Shown here one piece after another: positions 1 through 11,434 of a DNA stretch of 64,000 nt. Origin of the DNA: Campanula takesimana (taxonomy: Eukaryota > Streptophyta > Magnoliopsida > Asterales > Campanulaceae). The first letter of the stretch is position 1. Each line of letters starts with the position of its first letter. Location of the stretch: contig JAOWBW010000362.1 of assembly GCA_026119855.1 (NCBI GenBank), positions 186,001 through 250,000 of the forward strand, in the 5' to 3' direction. Both the position numbers and the translations under genes were made by a program. The notes beneath the pieces are model-generated. The model did not search any database and was not told where the DNA came from. It saw nothing but the letters and a program-made list of their open reading frames with translations.

Positions 1-395
1 CGGAATTTCCCTTGGCGGGTTTACGGTCTAGCTCGAGGGCGTATGACCGCGCATCGTGCATGAGGATTCATGCAACGGAATTTCCCTTGGCGGGCTTACG
101 GTCTAGCTCGAGGGCGTATGACCGCGCTTCGTGCGTGAGGATTCATGCAACGGTATTTCCCTTGGCGGGCTTACGGTCTAGCTCGAGGGCGTATGACCGC
201 GCTTCGTGCATGAGGATTCATGCAACGGTATTTCCCTTGAGGGGCTTACGGTCTAGCTCGAGGGCGTAAGACCGCGCATCGTGCATGAAGATTCATGCAA
301 CGGCATTTCCCTTGATGGGCTTACGGTCTAGCTCGAGGGCGTAAGACCGTGCATCGTGCATGAAGATTCATGCAACGGCATTTTAGGCACGGGGC
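1..395. repeat. 75-bp tandem repeat, five full copies plus a partial one
   Basis: Copies start at 1, 76, 151, 226 and 301, exactly 75 bp apart, and a sixth breaks off after about 10-15 bases from 376. Each unit carries a TTACGGTCTAGCTCGAGGGC core and a GTGCATGA..TTCATGCA inverted motif. Copies differ by a few substitutions that drift gradually along the array (CGGAATTT, then CGGTATTT, then CGGCATTT). The array lies about 200 bp beyond the integrase stop of the minus-strand gypsy element, in its 3' untranslated region. Tat-lineage elements often have such arrays there. It continues past the left window edge. Confidence 0.93.
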
Positions 396-598
396 CTTGG
401 TGGTTTGGCACTTTGTTACATCTTGCCGAATACATGTTTTTCTTTTCGGTGTCTATCCATGATCTTTTGTTTCAATGGGACAAGCATAGTATTTTTGATC
501 TTTTATCTTTTTCCCGCTCATAGAGCCGTACATCAAAATTACAATGCATAAAACTGAAAATAGGCGAATTTCTAATAACAGGGGGGAAATACAATTTT

Positions 599-3500
599 TT
601 AAGGGTAATACTTCTTCAGGTGGTCGCTGTGCCAAGCGTTCTTTAAGTCCTTCCCTTCTTTGGTGAGGAGTCTGTAAGTCCCTTCTTTGATTACGGGGGC
701 AATCTGATAAGGCCCTTCCCAGTTGGGCGAGAGCTTGTTATACCCGGGCTGTCTCACCGTGACTTCAACTTTTCTCAAGACCCAGTCTCCCACGGAAAAT
801 GACCTCTTGTTCACCCTTTTGTCATGATGGACTTTGGCCTTCTGTTTATAATTGACCATCTTTGCTCGTGCTTCCAACCGTTTTTCTTCAAGAAGGTCTA
901 AGTCTTTTCTCCGGGCTTCCTCATTCCTTGTTTCATCAAAATGGGCGACCCTGTAGGTGGGTAGGGCTGCCTCTACAGGCGCGACCGCCTCTGATCCGTA
1001 TGTCAAGGAAAAAGGAGTTTCTCCCGTTGAGTTCCTCGTTGTGGTTCGGACAACCCATAGAGCAGTACTGAGCTCTTCCATCCAGCGACCACTCCTTCCC
1101 TTCAAGTTTTTGTGCAAAGCGGTCATAAGCAACTTATTTGCGGCCTCGGCCTGTCCATTTCCCTGCGGTCTTGCGACGGAGGATTGCCGATGTTCTACGT
1201 TGAGTCTCTTACATTCCGCCGTAAACTTGCTTTGGAACTGGGGTCCATGATCGGAGACGATAGCCCGCGACAAACCAAACCGACAGAATATATGGTCGTG
1301 GACGAACTTGATGATACTTGCTTCCGTAGTACTAGTCAGTGCTTTTGCCTCAACCCATTTTGTGAAATAATCCACTGCAACCACTACCATTTGCGCTCCC
1401 CCGGGCGCTTTGGGATAAGGCCCAATCAAATAAATCCCCCACATATCAAATGGTCAAGTTGGGACTACCAAACTCTGCTCCGTGGACGGCTGCCTTGGTA
1501 TGTTGGCGAACCTCTGGCACTGATCACATTTGCGGACGTAGTCTTCTGCATCTCTTTTCATCGTTGGCCAATAATACCCGAGGAATCTGATTTTATCGGA
1601 TAGGGTCCGGGCTCCGGGATGCCCTCCACACACGCCTTCGTGAACTTCGTATAACAAGTTGGTGACTGTTTCGGACTTGACACACCTCAGCAGCGGTTTG
1701 GTGAAGGATCTACGATAAAGCACGCCATCAATGATCGTGTATCTAGCGGCCTGTTTCATCAAGACTCTTGCCCGGTCATGGTCGTTGGGGAGGGTTTGCT
1801 GCTCGATATACTCCCTGATCTCGTCAACCCAATATTTTTCCGACTCTCCAATTTGGTGGATCTCTATCCTGTCAATGGCTGGGCGCTCCGTGAACTCTAT
1901 CCAGCAATCCACACTAAGCTTGACAATGTCTTCGTTTGTGATCCTGGAAAGCAAGTCCGCCTCGGAATTCTCAGCCCGGTTAACTTGGTTCAGCTCATGG
2001 TACTCGAACTCTTTTAACAAGTTTGTCGCGAGCTCCTTGTATTTGACCAACACCGGGTGATTTGTTTCGTAATCCCCTTTCACCTGGTTTATCACTAGTT
2101 GTGAGTCGCTCTTCACGACCAGCTTCGATACTTTCATGTCCCGGGCTAATTCCAAGCCTGCTATCAATGCCTCGTACTCGGCCTGATTGTTTGAGACCGC
2201 GAACTTAAATCTCAAGGCTCTCTTGAATCTTTGACCCTCCGGGGCGGTCAAGAGTATTCCGGCGCCGCTGACAGTCTTTCCCGCGGATCCATCCACACTT
2301 AACGACCAGCAATTTTCCGGTCTCTCCCCAGCAACTATCGCCTTCTTGCTTCTCTTTTCCTTTGTCTTTGCGGGTTGGGCTTTGTCCGGTTCGCTCTCCT
2401 TTGTTTCGAATGTGGTTTCTGCCACAAAGTCCGCCAGTGCCTGTGCCTTGATGGTCTTCCGTGGGGAGTAGGTAATCTGGAATTCAGTCAGCTCTATAGA
2501 CCATGATAGCATTCTCCCCGAGGATTCGGGCTTATGGAGTATCTTCTTCAGTGGGGTGTCTGAATAAACCGTGATTGGGTGGGCGATGAAGTATGCCCGC
2601 AGCTTCCAAGCGGCCACGAGCAAGGCGAAGGCTATCTTTTCAATGTTTAGATAGCGGCCTTCCACAGCAGATAGTGCCTTGGAGACATAATACACGGGTT
2701 TCTGAAGGTTGCCCTCTTCCCTTACCAAAACCGCGGCCACTGCGTGATCTGTTGCGGCCAAGAAAACATAGAGTTCCTCCCCAAACACCGGGCTGCTCAA
2801 CAGCGGCGGCTTTCCCAGGTAAACTTTTATTTGCTCAAAAGCATTCTGGCAGTCCTCGTTCCACTCAAAACCCTTCTCTCCTCCTCCTTTTAAAGTTTTG
2901 AAGAAGGGCAGGCACTTTTCGGCTGACTTGGCAATGAATCTTCCCAAAGCCGTAATGCGGCCATTAAGCTTCTGCACCTCCTTAACGCATCTGGGGGGCT
3001 GCATGTTTATCAATGCCATGATTTTCTCGGGGTTTGCTTCGATCCCTCTTTGGTTCACCATGAATCCCAAAAATTTTCTTGCCTTTACTCCGAAAGCGCA
3101 CTTGGAGGGATTAAGCTTCATGTTATTTTCCCGGAGGTTGGTGAAGGTTTCTGCCACATCAATGTCGTGAGAGGTCTCTTTGGTCTTGATAACCATATCG
3201 TCGATGTAAGCCTCCAGGTTCCGGCCCAATTGATCATCAAAGACGATTCCTACCATCCTTTGATACGTACCGCCCGCATTCTTGAGGCCGAACGGCATGT
3301 TGTTAAACGTGTAAGTTTTGCCCGCAGCATAGAAAGTGCATGACGGGACGTCATCCTCCTTCATTTTGATTTTATGGTAGCCCGAATATGCATCTATAAA
3401 TCTCAACACCCTATGCCCGGCAATAGAGTCTACTAATTGATCGATCCGGGGAAGAGGGTAACAATCCTTAGGGCAGGCCTTGTTCAAATCGGTGAAATCC

Positions 3501-4175
3501 ACGCACATCCTCCACTTTCCATTTGCTTTGGTTACCATGACGACGTTGGCTAACCACCTCGGATATTTGATCGGGCTTATGATTCCTGCTTTCAGCAGCT
3601 TATCTACCTCGATTTTGATCGCCGCTTTCTTCTCCGGTGAAAAGTATCTTTCTTTCTGGAGGACCCGGATGAATGTGAGATCGATATTCAGTTCATGCTC
3701 GATGACCTCTCTACTTATCCCCTTTATATCTTCGACGCTCCAGGCAAATATATCCAAGCTCTTTCGCAGCAGTTCTATCAGAATCTTCCTTTCTTTCGCG
3801 GGGATTTCCAGCCCGACCTTGACCGTTTGTTCGGGGTAAGCGGGATTTATGACTACATCCTCCAGAGCATCGTTGGGGCGGATGTCCCTTATTTCTCTGT
3901 CGTGCAGCGAATCAATCACGATGTCTATGTGCTCGGTCTCTGCGGCAATACGACGGGCTCTCCTACTCCGCTTAAATTCTGCCCTTGTTGAGTGGAATGA
4001 CAAAGTTCCAATCATGGCCGCGTCCTCGGTCCCGTTGCTTTTGGTTTTGACCTTTTTTGCCTCCCTCGGGCTCACCAATCTTGGCCCCATCGCGCTCTCC
4101 CTTCTTTTCTTCTCTATTATTTTGAGGAAAAGCTCGGGCTTGTTTCGATGCATGCTATCCCTGCGGGGGTGCTGA
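599..4175 (-). pseudogene. gypsy pol: reverse transcriptase, RNase H, archaeal-type RNase H, integrase (nonsense-interrupted)
   Basis: One reading frame runs from about 4153 to 599 and is broken only by a TGA at 1454-1456. Visible in order: RT with FIDAYSGYHK and the YIDDM active site; a first RNase H (ATDHAVAAVL...YVSKAL); a second RNase H starting at SVDGSAG with NNQAEYEAL and KSDSQLV; the integrase zinc finger (H..H..CDQC); and the integrase core and C-terminal part ending DHLKKYYP. The TGA sits where the family normally has Trp before PFDMWG. The first aspartate of the integrase DDE triad is replaced by Tyr (codon 1432-1430). The second Asp (VSDHG) and the Glu (GQAEAAN) remain, with 34 residues between them, one fewer than the usual 35. 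Protease and RT are in different frames, switching near 4150. Confidence 0.92.
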
Positions 4176-6288
4176 ACTTGATTTTCTGGTGAGGGATTGA
4201 TGCAACGATTCCAAGGGCAGCCTGAGCGGTCACTCCCAAGATTGCGTTGTATTGGGATTTCAGATCGATCACCATGAACGTGACACGGGCTGTTTTCTCG
4301 AACGGCCTCTCACCAATGGTCACTTCGAAGTCAATGGTCCCTTTTGCGTAGACCGTATGATTCGTGAACCCTTCCAACAAGCCCGCATTTGGGGTTAAGT
4401 GCGCCTCGGACATCCCCATTTCTTCTAAACAATGGAAGTAAAGTATGTCCCGTGAAGCCCCGGTATCAATGAGGACCCTCCCAATATCCGCTATTCCAAT
4501 AGCCATCTTGATTGTCAATGGCTGTGTTGAATGGAAAAGGGTGGAGGCCAGCTCGCTCCTCTTGAACCCGATCATTTCCTCTTGCTCGGGTGGGTATGCA
4601 GGTATCAGGAACACCTTTTCCAATTTCTTGATCTGAATAGAGAGCTGGGTGTTGCTCGGGGCTTCTTCCCCGATATACTGGATGTCATAGCGTTTTTCCC
4701 CGTCAGCATCGTTATCCCTAACATATTGGACATGTCCCCGTGGGGCTTCTCCTTTATTGCTGGGTCCCTCGATCTATTTTTTCAATTCTCCGGCCTCGAC
4801 TTTCTGTTGTATTATCTTTTTCATCTGAAAACACTCATCCGTGTTATGCCCGTGACTTTCATGGTAGCCGCACCACTTCTTTTTGTTCGCCTCATAAGGC
4901 TTTATTTCTAGGGGAGGGGGAGGAGGCAGGGCTTCTGCCCGCAGAATCTCAGTCCTTGGGGCTATCAAAGGAGTGAAGGTGTTGTCAGTTCTTTTGAAAT
5001 TAGCCGTGCCCCTCGGTCTACCTCTATTTCGGCCACCACTACCCCCCGAATAGCCTGCGTGGTACCTCCAGTCATGAGCGGGCTCGAGCCTATCCCTTAT
5101 GCTCCTGCGGGCATCATCCATGAATGAGGGCTCTACCCCGGCCATGGCAATGGCTCGATTGTACATTTCCTCCGTTCCCTCGGGCTTTCGACAAGCGAAC
5201 TCTTGCCTCAAGGTATAGGATGTTAATCCTCCCAAGAAGCACAGCTCGATGTCATTCCTTGTTAGGTCCACGATTTGTTCGGTCATTTTTCGAAACCGAG
5301 TAATGTACGCTTTCGTACTTTCCCCGGGATATTGCTTCACACCGCATAGGTCTGATTTTGGTCTTGCGACCTCCCCAGCGCCCGCGAATGAATTCAGGAA
5401 CGACGTCCGCAGTTGCTCGTAGCTGCAAATGGAGCGGGGTTTATGGGCCAACAACCATCCCAGTGCCTTCCCTTTGAAGGTGGATGCTAGAGCTTTGCAT
5501 TTTACAGCCTCATCTGTTGAAAATAGGGCCATCTGCCCTTCAAACCGCCCAACATGGCTTTTTGAGTTAGACGAGCCGTCATAAGCGTCTAGCGTGGGGA
5601 CTTTTCCCCGCTGGATTGGTGAATCAGCTATCCAGGAGGCAAAAGCATCTATGGGTCCAATGCACTTTGCCACGCTTTGCTTAGACTCCCATAGGTCCCT
5701 GATCATTCCTTGGACCTTGTAGTCAGTCTCTCCCCCGGTTTTCACCTTTTTCGCCGTCCCCGCAAATTGCTCTCCGGTTCTAACAGTTGCTTTTCCCTTG
5801 TAGTGGCCTTTGGACTTTCTAGGTTGTGACTCTCCTTCTTCACTCTTTCTCCCTTCCTCTCCTTATTCATCGTCGTCCTCCACAACGATCGTTCTCTTTT
5901 TCTTTCCCTCCACCCTGCTGGCTCCGCTTTTAGAACCATGAGTTTTCGATCTTGCAAGAGGGACTCCCGTGTCAGCCTTGGCATTGAATAGCTCTTCTAG
6001 GGCCAGGTTTAACTGAAGCCCTTCCGCTACTAGATTCTGCCTGTCTTTCAGGAGCTAGATTTTCTTTTGAATCTGCTGAGGGGTGAAGGGAGTGACGGGG
6101 ATTTTCTGTGCCTTGCGTGCTTTTGAAGTTTCGATATGATCTCTCAGATCCGCCTCTCTTCTTGCTTTCTGAGAGGGAGTGCCCGAGCTGCCACTAGGCG
6201 CCTTACCTCCCAATCTGACAAAGATGGATCCTTGAGGCGCTTGTTTCGAAGGGCTAGCATTTGGGTTCAAGATTTCTTTCCCAGTCAT
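4117..6288 (-). pseudogene. gypsy gag-protease (three in-frame stops)
   Basis: A single frame from the ATG at 6288 to the stop at 4117 is interrupted by TAG 6055-6057, TAA 5863-5865 and TAG 4774-4776. The middle section (5745-4774) is a typical retrotransposon gag core, ending in a CGYH..H..C knuckle of the type seen in Tat elements. The last section (4623-4117) holds the aspartic protease with an intact DTGAS active site. The linker around 5750-6000 is rich in Lys and Glu. Because the frame resumes correctly after each stop, these are point mutations rather than separate genes. The last 37 bp overlap the start of the pol frame. Confidence 0.9.
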
Positions 6289-6468
6289 TGCAAATATTTG
6301 GGATGTCGAGGGTCAGCAGGACGGTCGAATGTATTTTTAGAACCGTAAAAACGAAAGACTGGCTTTGAACGGTGGAAACTCAAGATGAGACGACTGAAAC
6401 TTGAACTGACGACTTGCAATAAAGGGAATTCGAAAGAACTCAGAAGATTGCGCTAGGAAGATTTTCGT

Positions 6469-6486
6469 TTCCCGGCAATGGAACCA
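6469..6486 (-). other. primer-binding site, tRNA-Asp-like
   Basis: On the minus strand this reads TGGTTCCATTGCCGGGAA, one base inside the LTR end. It resembles the tRNA-Asp-complementary site reported for many Athila/Tat elements (TGGCGCC..TTGCCGGGGA type) with a few mismatches. Its position directly next to the TCATCA terminus fixes the LTR boundary. Confidence 0.75.
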
Positions 6487-6487
6487 C

Positions 6488-7155
6488 TGATGACGCCCTA
6501 TATTTCTGGGGTCACGGAGATAGAACTCCAACTTTGCTGTCTCTTGATCCTGATCACAACACAAACAAGAACACCGTTAAGACCAAGGCCGGGTTGGAAT
6601 CCGGCTTAGGCCCTCGGGTGTGAGAGTAAGATCTCTGAGGAAAAACTAAGAAGAAGGCTCAGTGAAGACCTTGTGTGTGTTAATGGGATAGAGCACGTAC
6701 CTGGCCATTGGGGGCGGATAGGAGTATTTATATGAGTAGAAGGAGGAGGTAGGTTTAAGGTACTAACCGCCCTTGTACCGGATGGACACGCGGCAGGTCC
6801 TCATTGGTTCGGCCAGGGGAGTGGCTGAGAACGTGGCGTGTTGTCAGGGAATCATGGTTCCACCACCAACCGTTATGGTATGTCAGGTACGAACAGGTAA
6901 CGTCTGTTGTACGTTGTGACAGCTGGCTACCGCGGGCTCCGGGCAGGAGGTTGAGTGATCTACACGGGACCCTTAGGATAGCGGGAGGCAGAGCTACCTC
7001 GGTTATGGTTATCAGGAAGCCCGGGGGTCTCGGGCTTGCTCGCTTGCGGGCTTATCCGGTTCGGTGAAGTCGAACTCGCTTGTACAGGTTTTGAACCGGG
7101 TCCGGTCCGGTTTGTGATGCTCGGTCTCATCATGTTGGTGATTTTAGTGTCATCA
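6488..7155 (-). repeat. 5' LTR of the gypsy element (668 bp)
   Basis: Read on the minus strand it opens TGATGACACT and closes GGCGTCATCA, matching inverted termini of the TG..CA form. A TATA box (TATAAATA, 6732-6725) lies about 425 bp inside it, which gives a U3-R-U5 layout. It abuts the primer-binding site with one spacer base. The partner LTR is beyond the window. Confidence 0.85.
6725..6732 (-). promoter_or_regulatory. TATA box in the gypsy LTR
   Basis: TATAAATA on the minus strand inside the LTR, upstream of the gag leader; the likely retrotransposon core promoter. Confidence 0.65.
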
Positions 7156-7762
7156 ACGGTTTTATGTAATTGTGATTTACTAGAGACCAATGCGATTTTA
7201 TATTAGGCTCGGATACGAGTAAGGGAAAATATGACTGTTGCTAACAATTGTGACTTTCCAGTCAATCCTGCTCCTTCCTACCATCTGTATAAATACAGAC
7301 TTTGGTTTCAGATTACATTCACGAAAAAACCCTAATAATTCTCTAAGTTTCGATCTGTTTTCTTTTGCCTAGATTCAGATTGTTTTTTATTGTTTTATCC
7401 CAATAAGGATTTCGTGATACCCAGGCAATAAGGGTCGAAATACTTTATTCGGAAAGCGATTTATACGCGATTCGATCAAATATCCAGGATTATCAATTAC
7501 CCTAACCCCAAATTTTCTAACAAATAGCAAAAATAGCAATGAATTATTAAATATAACGTCATTGTGATGAATTTCTCTCTATTCATCTCTCGTATGGTTC
7601 ACCATGAATTCATTTCAGTTTGATTGATCTATGATTCTTTTAACAATCAATAAACTCTAAGATTCTTTGTTTAGATCTCCAAATATTGAGTTTTCGATAT
7701 CTTCTTCCCCTTATTCTTAAAGCAACTTCACTTGTATTCATCATTCGAGTTGATCTTTGGCT
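7156..7762. other. non-coding flank; possible remnant of a plus-strand LTR
   Basis: There is no credible ORF. A TATA-like TATAAATA (7288-7295), a T-rich leader-like stretch and an end resembling an LTR terminus (TTTTCTAACA, to 7522) suggest an older LTR fragment into which the gypsy element inserted. No partner is visible, so this is tentative. From 7523 to 7762 I see only AT-rich sequence. Confidence 0.3.
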
Positions 7763-8075
7763 TAAATCAAAGGGTTAATTGCAATTTAGACCCTAAAGTG
7801 CAATACCACCCTTCCAAGCGAACCCCGATATGTTTTTTTTGTCAAATCGGGTCTTGATGTTTTAAAAACAAATAAGGCCTTTTTGACGGATTTCGTTAGA
7901 AAGTCAGTTATGTAGCATGTGCCATGCACGTGACTAACGGAATTGGGTGACTTTGAATTGATATTAGCTATTAAGGGGTTATAAATGACATCTTCAAAAA
8001 ACAAGGGATGGAAAAAAAAAACTAAGTATACACCTTCTTCTTCCTCCTCCGTCACACACACAAGCAGACACACAC

Positions 8076-10114
8076 TGTAATAACCGGCCTTTTTGGCCTA
8101 TTATTATTATTATTATTATTATGCTTTTATATTAAATATTGCGATCGGGCTCATTAAATAATTAATGAGTTGGGCTAATAAAGAAGGGTCCAATCTAGTC
8201 AACTTTGGAAAACCTTTTTGGAATAGGAAAGGGGAAACCTAAGTATTTAATCAACTCTTTAACTCTCTCCCTATTATTTTGAGTCAATCAAAAACCCTAG
8301 AGAAAAAGAGAGAGAGGAGGCGGAGAGAGAGGGAGAGCCGAGAGAGAGGAAGAGGAAGAAGAGAGGAGAAAGAGAGAAGGAGGAAGAAGAAGGTTCAACC
8401 CCCTTCGAAGGTAATTCTCTCAACCATAAATATTAATTCTTGGGTTGGGTATCGCCTAGGAATTATGAAACGGAACTTAGAACCCTAACTCTAAATTGGT
8501 AAAACTAGGTTTTATTGTTAACTGTTGAAAACCTATTTAATGGAAAAGATGGGAATGGTATTGACATGCATGCATGAACCACCACCACCACGACGGCGGC
8601 GGCGGCAGCGGCAGCAGCTGGCGGCGGCGGAGGCTGGCGGCTGTCGGTGTGTATGTGTGTGTGTCCGTGTGTGTGTGTTTGTGCATGTGTGCAGTGTGTG
8701 TGTCGTGTGTTTGTGCCGTGTGTGTTTGTGTGTGTGTGCAGTGTGTGTGTGTGTATGCCGTGTGTGTGTGTGTGTGTGTGTGATGTGTGTGTCAAGTTAG
8801 GGTTTGTAAATTAGGGTTTTGTGTGTGTTGTTCAAGGTGTTTCAATGTGTGAAAGTCATCTGGAAATAGTAAAGTCAATGCTGGGAATAGTGAAGCCAAC
8901 GCTGTGAATAGTGTTTTCATAAAATAAAGTCAACTTGAGACACATGAATTGGAAGTAGACTTTTACGTAAACCTAAAGATATGTTGGGAAAGTTATGAAG
9001 GGTAAGATAAACCCTAAACTAAAGTAAGAACCTTAAGAAGGAGTTTAAGAAATAAACTCAAAAGGTTAAAGTTAGAAAAGGAATTTGGGGACGGGGATAA
9101 ATATTGTTCATGTCCTAAAAGTAGTATCCTTGCGTGATTGTAGATTGTACGCAAAGGACCCGCTAGAAGTCAACGCTAGCAAGGTAAGGGATTACGTTCC
9201 TAAGTATCTTGAATTCTTTATTCATTGAAACTCTATAATTCTTTCATGAATGCTATATGGTCCATAGCGCTTGAACTCTACGTTGATGAACGTCTTTTGT
9301 ATATCTTACCTATGACATGTTTTGGTCGTAGGGAATCTTAGAACATTTGAAATTGCATGTGCTCTCGATTAGGGAACACTATTTTGGAAAGTATGCTATA
9401 TCTAATTGCAACAGGTGTAGCTGCATAGTCCCTGAAAAGGACTAACTAGTCCCTGAAAAGGACTAATGTGGAAACGGTCCTAGGAAACGGACTAATGGAA
9501 ATAAGTCTAGTTAACTACGTGTAACTTAGACTTTGTGGAACTCTAGATTATCATGATAATTCTAAATGAGGGAGCACCCTGAAAAGGTGTAAGGTCTCTT
9601 ATTCACTTAACACCCTGAAAAGGTGTGACACCCTGAAAAGGTGTTTGGAACTTGGAATTGACGGAATGGATTTAGGACCACAGATTTTTGAATGGTTAAC
9701 TGTATTCGTTATATGCAGTTAGTATTTTAAATAATACCCGATCTTTGGAATTATCAATTGAGTCCGTTCTTTCGGTCACTTCTCCTTAGCTATCAGAGAA
9801 GTCCGTATGAACTTACTGAGCATTGTTCGATCACCCTTTCTCTAATAATCTTTTTCAGGTAACGACTTAAGGAAGTAGACGGATCGCTAGATGAAGCTGT
9901 CCGTGTCAGTTACATTAAGACTTTATGGTTTATTTTGTTTAGCTAATGGTTGTACTGGCTTGAAGACTTAGCATTTAATTTCGCTTCCGCATTTATGGTT
10001 GAATTGATGGTTGAGACTAGCTGTTGAGCTATTTAAGTTGGATTTTGTAAGACAACTGTTGGTATTTCCATGATTCATGGATTTGTTTACTTTATGAAAA
10101 TTTGGGTCGTTACA
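8076..10114 (+). mobile_element. solo LTR (2039 bp), probably from a Tekay/Del-type gypsy element
   Basis: It begins TGTAATAACC and ends GGTCGTTACA, the terminal style of long chromovirus LTRs, and is flanked by CACAC (8071-8075 and 10115-10119). There is no internal coding region and no second LTR, so this is the product of LTR-LTR recombination. The interior has a large GT microsatellite (8648-8790), a series of short hairpins (9427-9640) and an ACTGAGCATT...TTTTTCAGGT segment near 9815-9860 that I associate with this LTR type. The duplication lies in a CA repeat, so the exact insertion point is ambiguous by a few bases. Confidence 0.8.
8648..8790. repeat. GT-rich microsatellite
   Basis: Irregular (GT)n interrupted by GTGCCGTG and GTGCAGTG units, inside the solo LTR. 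It generates long spurious Cys/Val and His/Thr frames on the two strands. Confidence 0.9.
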
Positions 10115-10869
10115 CACACACTCTCTCTCTCTCCTCTCTCTTTCTAACTCACTCAGACAAACCACACACACACACACACTCCTCTCTCGACCATCTCCAG
10201 CTAATAGAGGGAAGAGGGGAAGGGCTGGTTTCAATGGAGAAGAAGGGAGCCGCCGGAGCACGCGCCGGAAAACGAAGAAGAAGATGAATTGAGAAATTCC
10301 GACAGCAAATCAAGCCATTTTCCTTTTGGAAATTTTAAAAGTGAACGAAATCCATAGATCTGTAATATTTTAGGAAGAATCCAACCAGAAAATGGTGAGA
10401 AAAGAGATTTAGAGGGCTCGACGGAATCTGGAAATTTTGAAGAAATCGCCGAAAAAACGCAGATCTGGTAGAAATCACAAGGTTTATGTTTAATATCGTG
10501 TAAAGAAGCAAGATTCATGGAATAATCTGACTTTAAATTGCAAGAAATCGAAAATCTCAAACTTACCGGAATAAGGGAAGTCGCCGGAATCTGGAAAGAA
10601 CCGCCGGAATCTAGAAAAACAGCCTGCCGGAATTTTGAAAGAGATGAACAGGGGAATAAGTCATTTTTTTGATTTTTTGGAAAAAGAAAAATGGGACACC
10701 AAGGGTAAATAGGTCATTTATTTACGATTTTGATGAAAAAAGAAGAAGATGGGGGGGGGGGTTGGGTTTGGGATGAACAATTTAAGTGACTAGGTTTTAT
10801 TTAACTAATTATATCCAATTAAGATTATTTTTTTGAAATGAACTGATTTTAAATAATTAAAAAAAAATA

Positions 10870-11128
10870 CTCACTCTGCCCCTAAATGAGTGTCCAAGTT
10901 TTATTTTAAGGGACATCTGAAAATCTCGACTCTTTGTACAATTTGGTGGCAAAGATTCATATATAATCCTGTAATCTCATTTCCAAACATTTAGTTTTGC
11001 AAGTACAAAGAGACCGGTGAAAAAAAAATCGAAAAAAAATATTTAGGTACAAAGTTGTGTTAAAAAAGGACACTCATTTTGGGACAAAGATTTCTTGAAA
11101 ATGGACACTCATTTAGGGACAGAGGAAG
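10870..11128. mobile_element. Stowaway-type MITE inside MULE 1
   Basis: TA-flanked, with inverted ends CTCACTCTGCCCCTAAATGA / TCATTTAGGGACAGAGGAAG. It belongs to the same family as the copy at 50019-50276 (shared GAGTGTCC subterminal motif), so it can be aligned over its full length. Confidence 0.75.
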
Positions 11129-11434
11129 TATTTTTTTGCCAGAAAAAGAATAAAATTATACATTTCTTTATTGCTTATATATTAATACCTTTTAATCCTT
11201 TAAGTTTCAAAATTTTCACTTAACCCCTTAATAGCTAATATCAATTCAAAGTCACTCAATTCCGTTAGTCACGTGCATGGCACATGCTACATAACTAACT
11301 TTCTAACGAAATCCGTCAAAAGGCCTTATTTGGCGAATTTTTAAAACATCAAGACCCGATTTGACAAAGAAAACATATCGGGGTTCGCTTGGAAGGGTGG
11401 TATGGTACTTCAGGGTCTAAATTGCAATTAACCC

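Larger units (their letters stand above)
1..7155 (-). mobile_element. Ty3/gypsy LTR retrotransposon, Tat lineage, truncated by the window edge
   Basis: Read on the minus strand, the order is 5' LTR (7155-6488), primer-binding site, gag, protease, RT, RNase H, a second archaeal-type RNase H, integrase, then a tandem-repeat 3' UTR. The second RNase H is the hallmark of the Tat (Ogre/Retand) group. The 3' LTR lies outside the window to the left, so the target duplication cannot be tested. The reading frames carry several nonsense codons, a gag-pol frame change and a substituted integrase catalytic residue, so this copy is dead. Codon use and GC (about 50%) are clearly higher than in the AT-rich flank. 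Confidence 0.92.
7772..11434. mobile_element. non-autonomous Mutator-like element (MULE 1) with nested solo LTR
   Basis: The ends form an inverted pair of about 210 bp (7772-7981 and 11221-11434), both starting GGGTTAATTGCAATTTAGAC when read inward. They are flanked by a perfect 9-bp direct duplication, TAAATCAAA (7763-7771 and 11435-11443). Long terminal inverted repeats with 9-bp duplications are diagnostic of the Mutator superfamily. After removing the 2.04-kb LTR insertion, the element is about 1.6 kb with no transposase, so it depends on another copy. Its unique interior (10120-10860) has gene-like patches (CCGCCGGAG) but no ORF I recognise. Confidence 0.9.

Noticed and set aside
12..269. 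85-codon open frame on the plus strand
   Set aside because: It is a translation of the 75-bp tandem repeats; 75 is divisible by 3, so any frame stays open.
1..395. CRISPR-like array
   Set aside because: Copies are directly contiguous with no spacers, and the setting is a plant retrotransposon.
1112..1603. 163-codon plus-strand frame
   Set aside because: Antisense shadow of the gypsy integrase.
8505..8800. Cys/Val-rich and His/Thr-rich frames on both strands
   Set aside because: Products of the GT microsatellite in the solo LTR.
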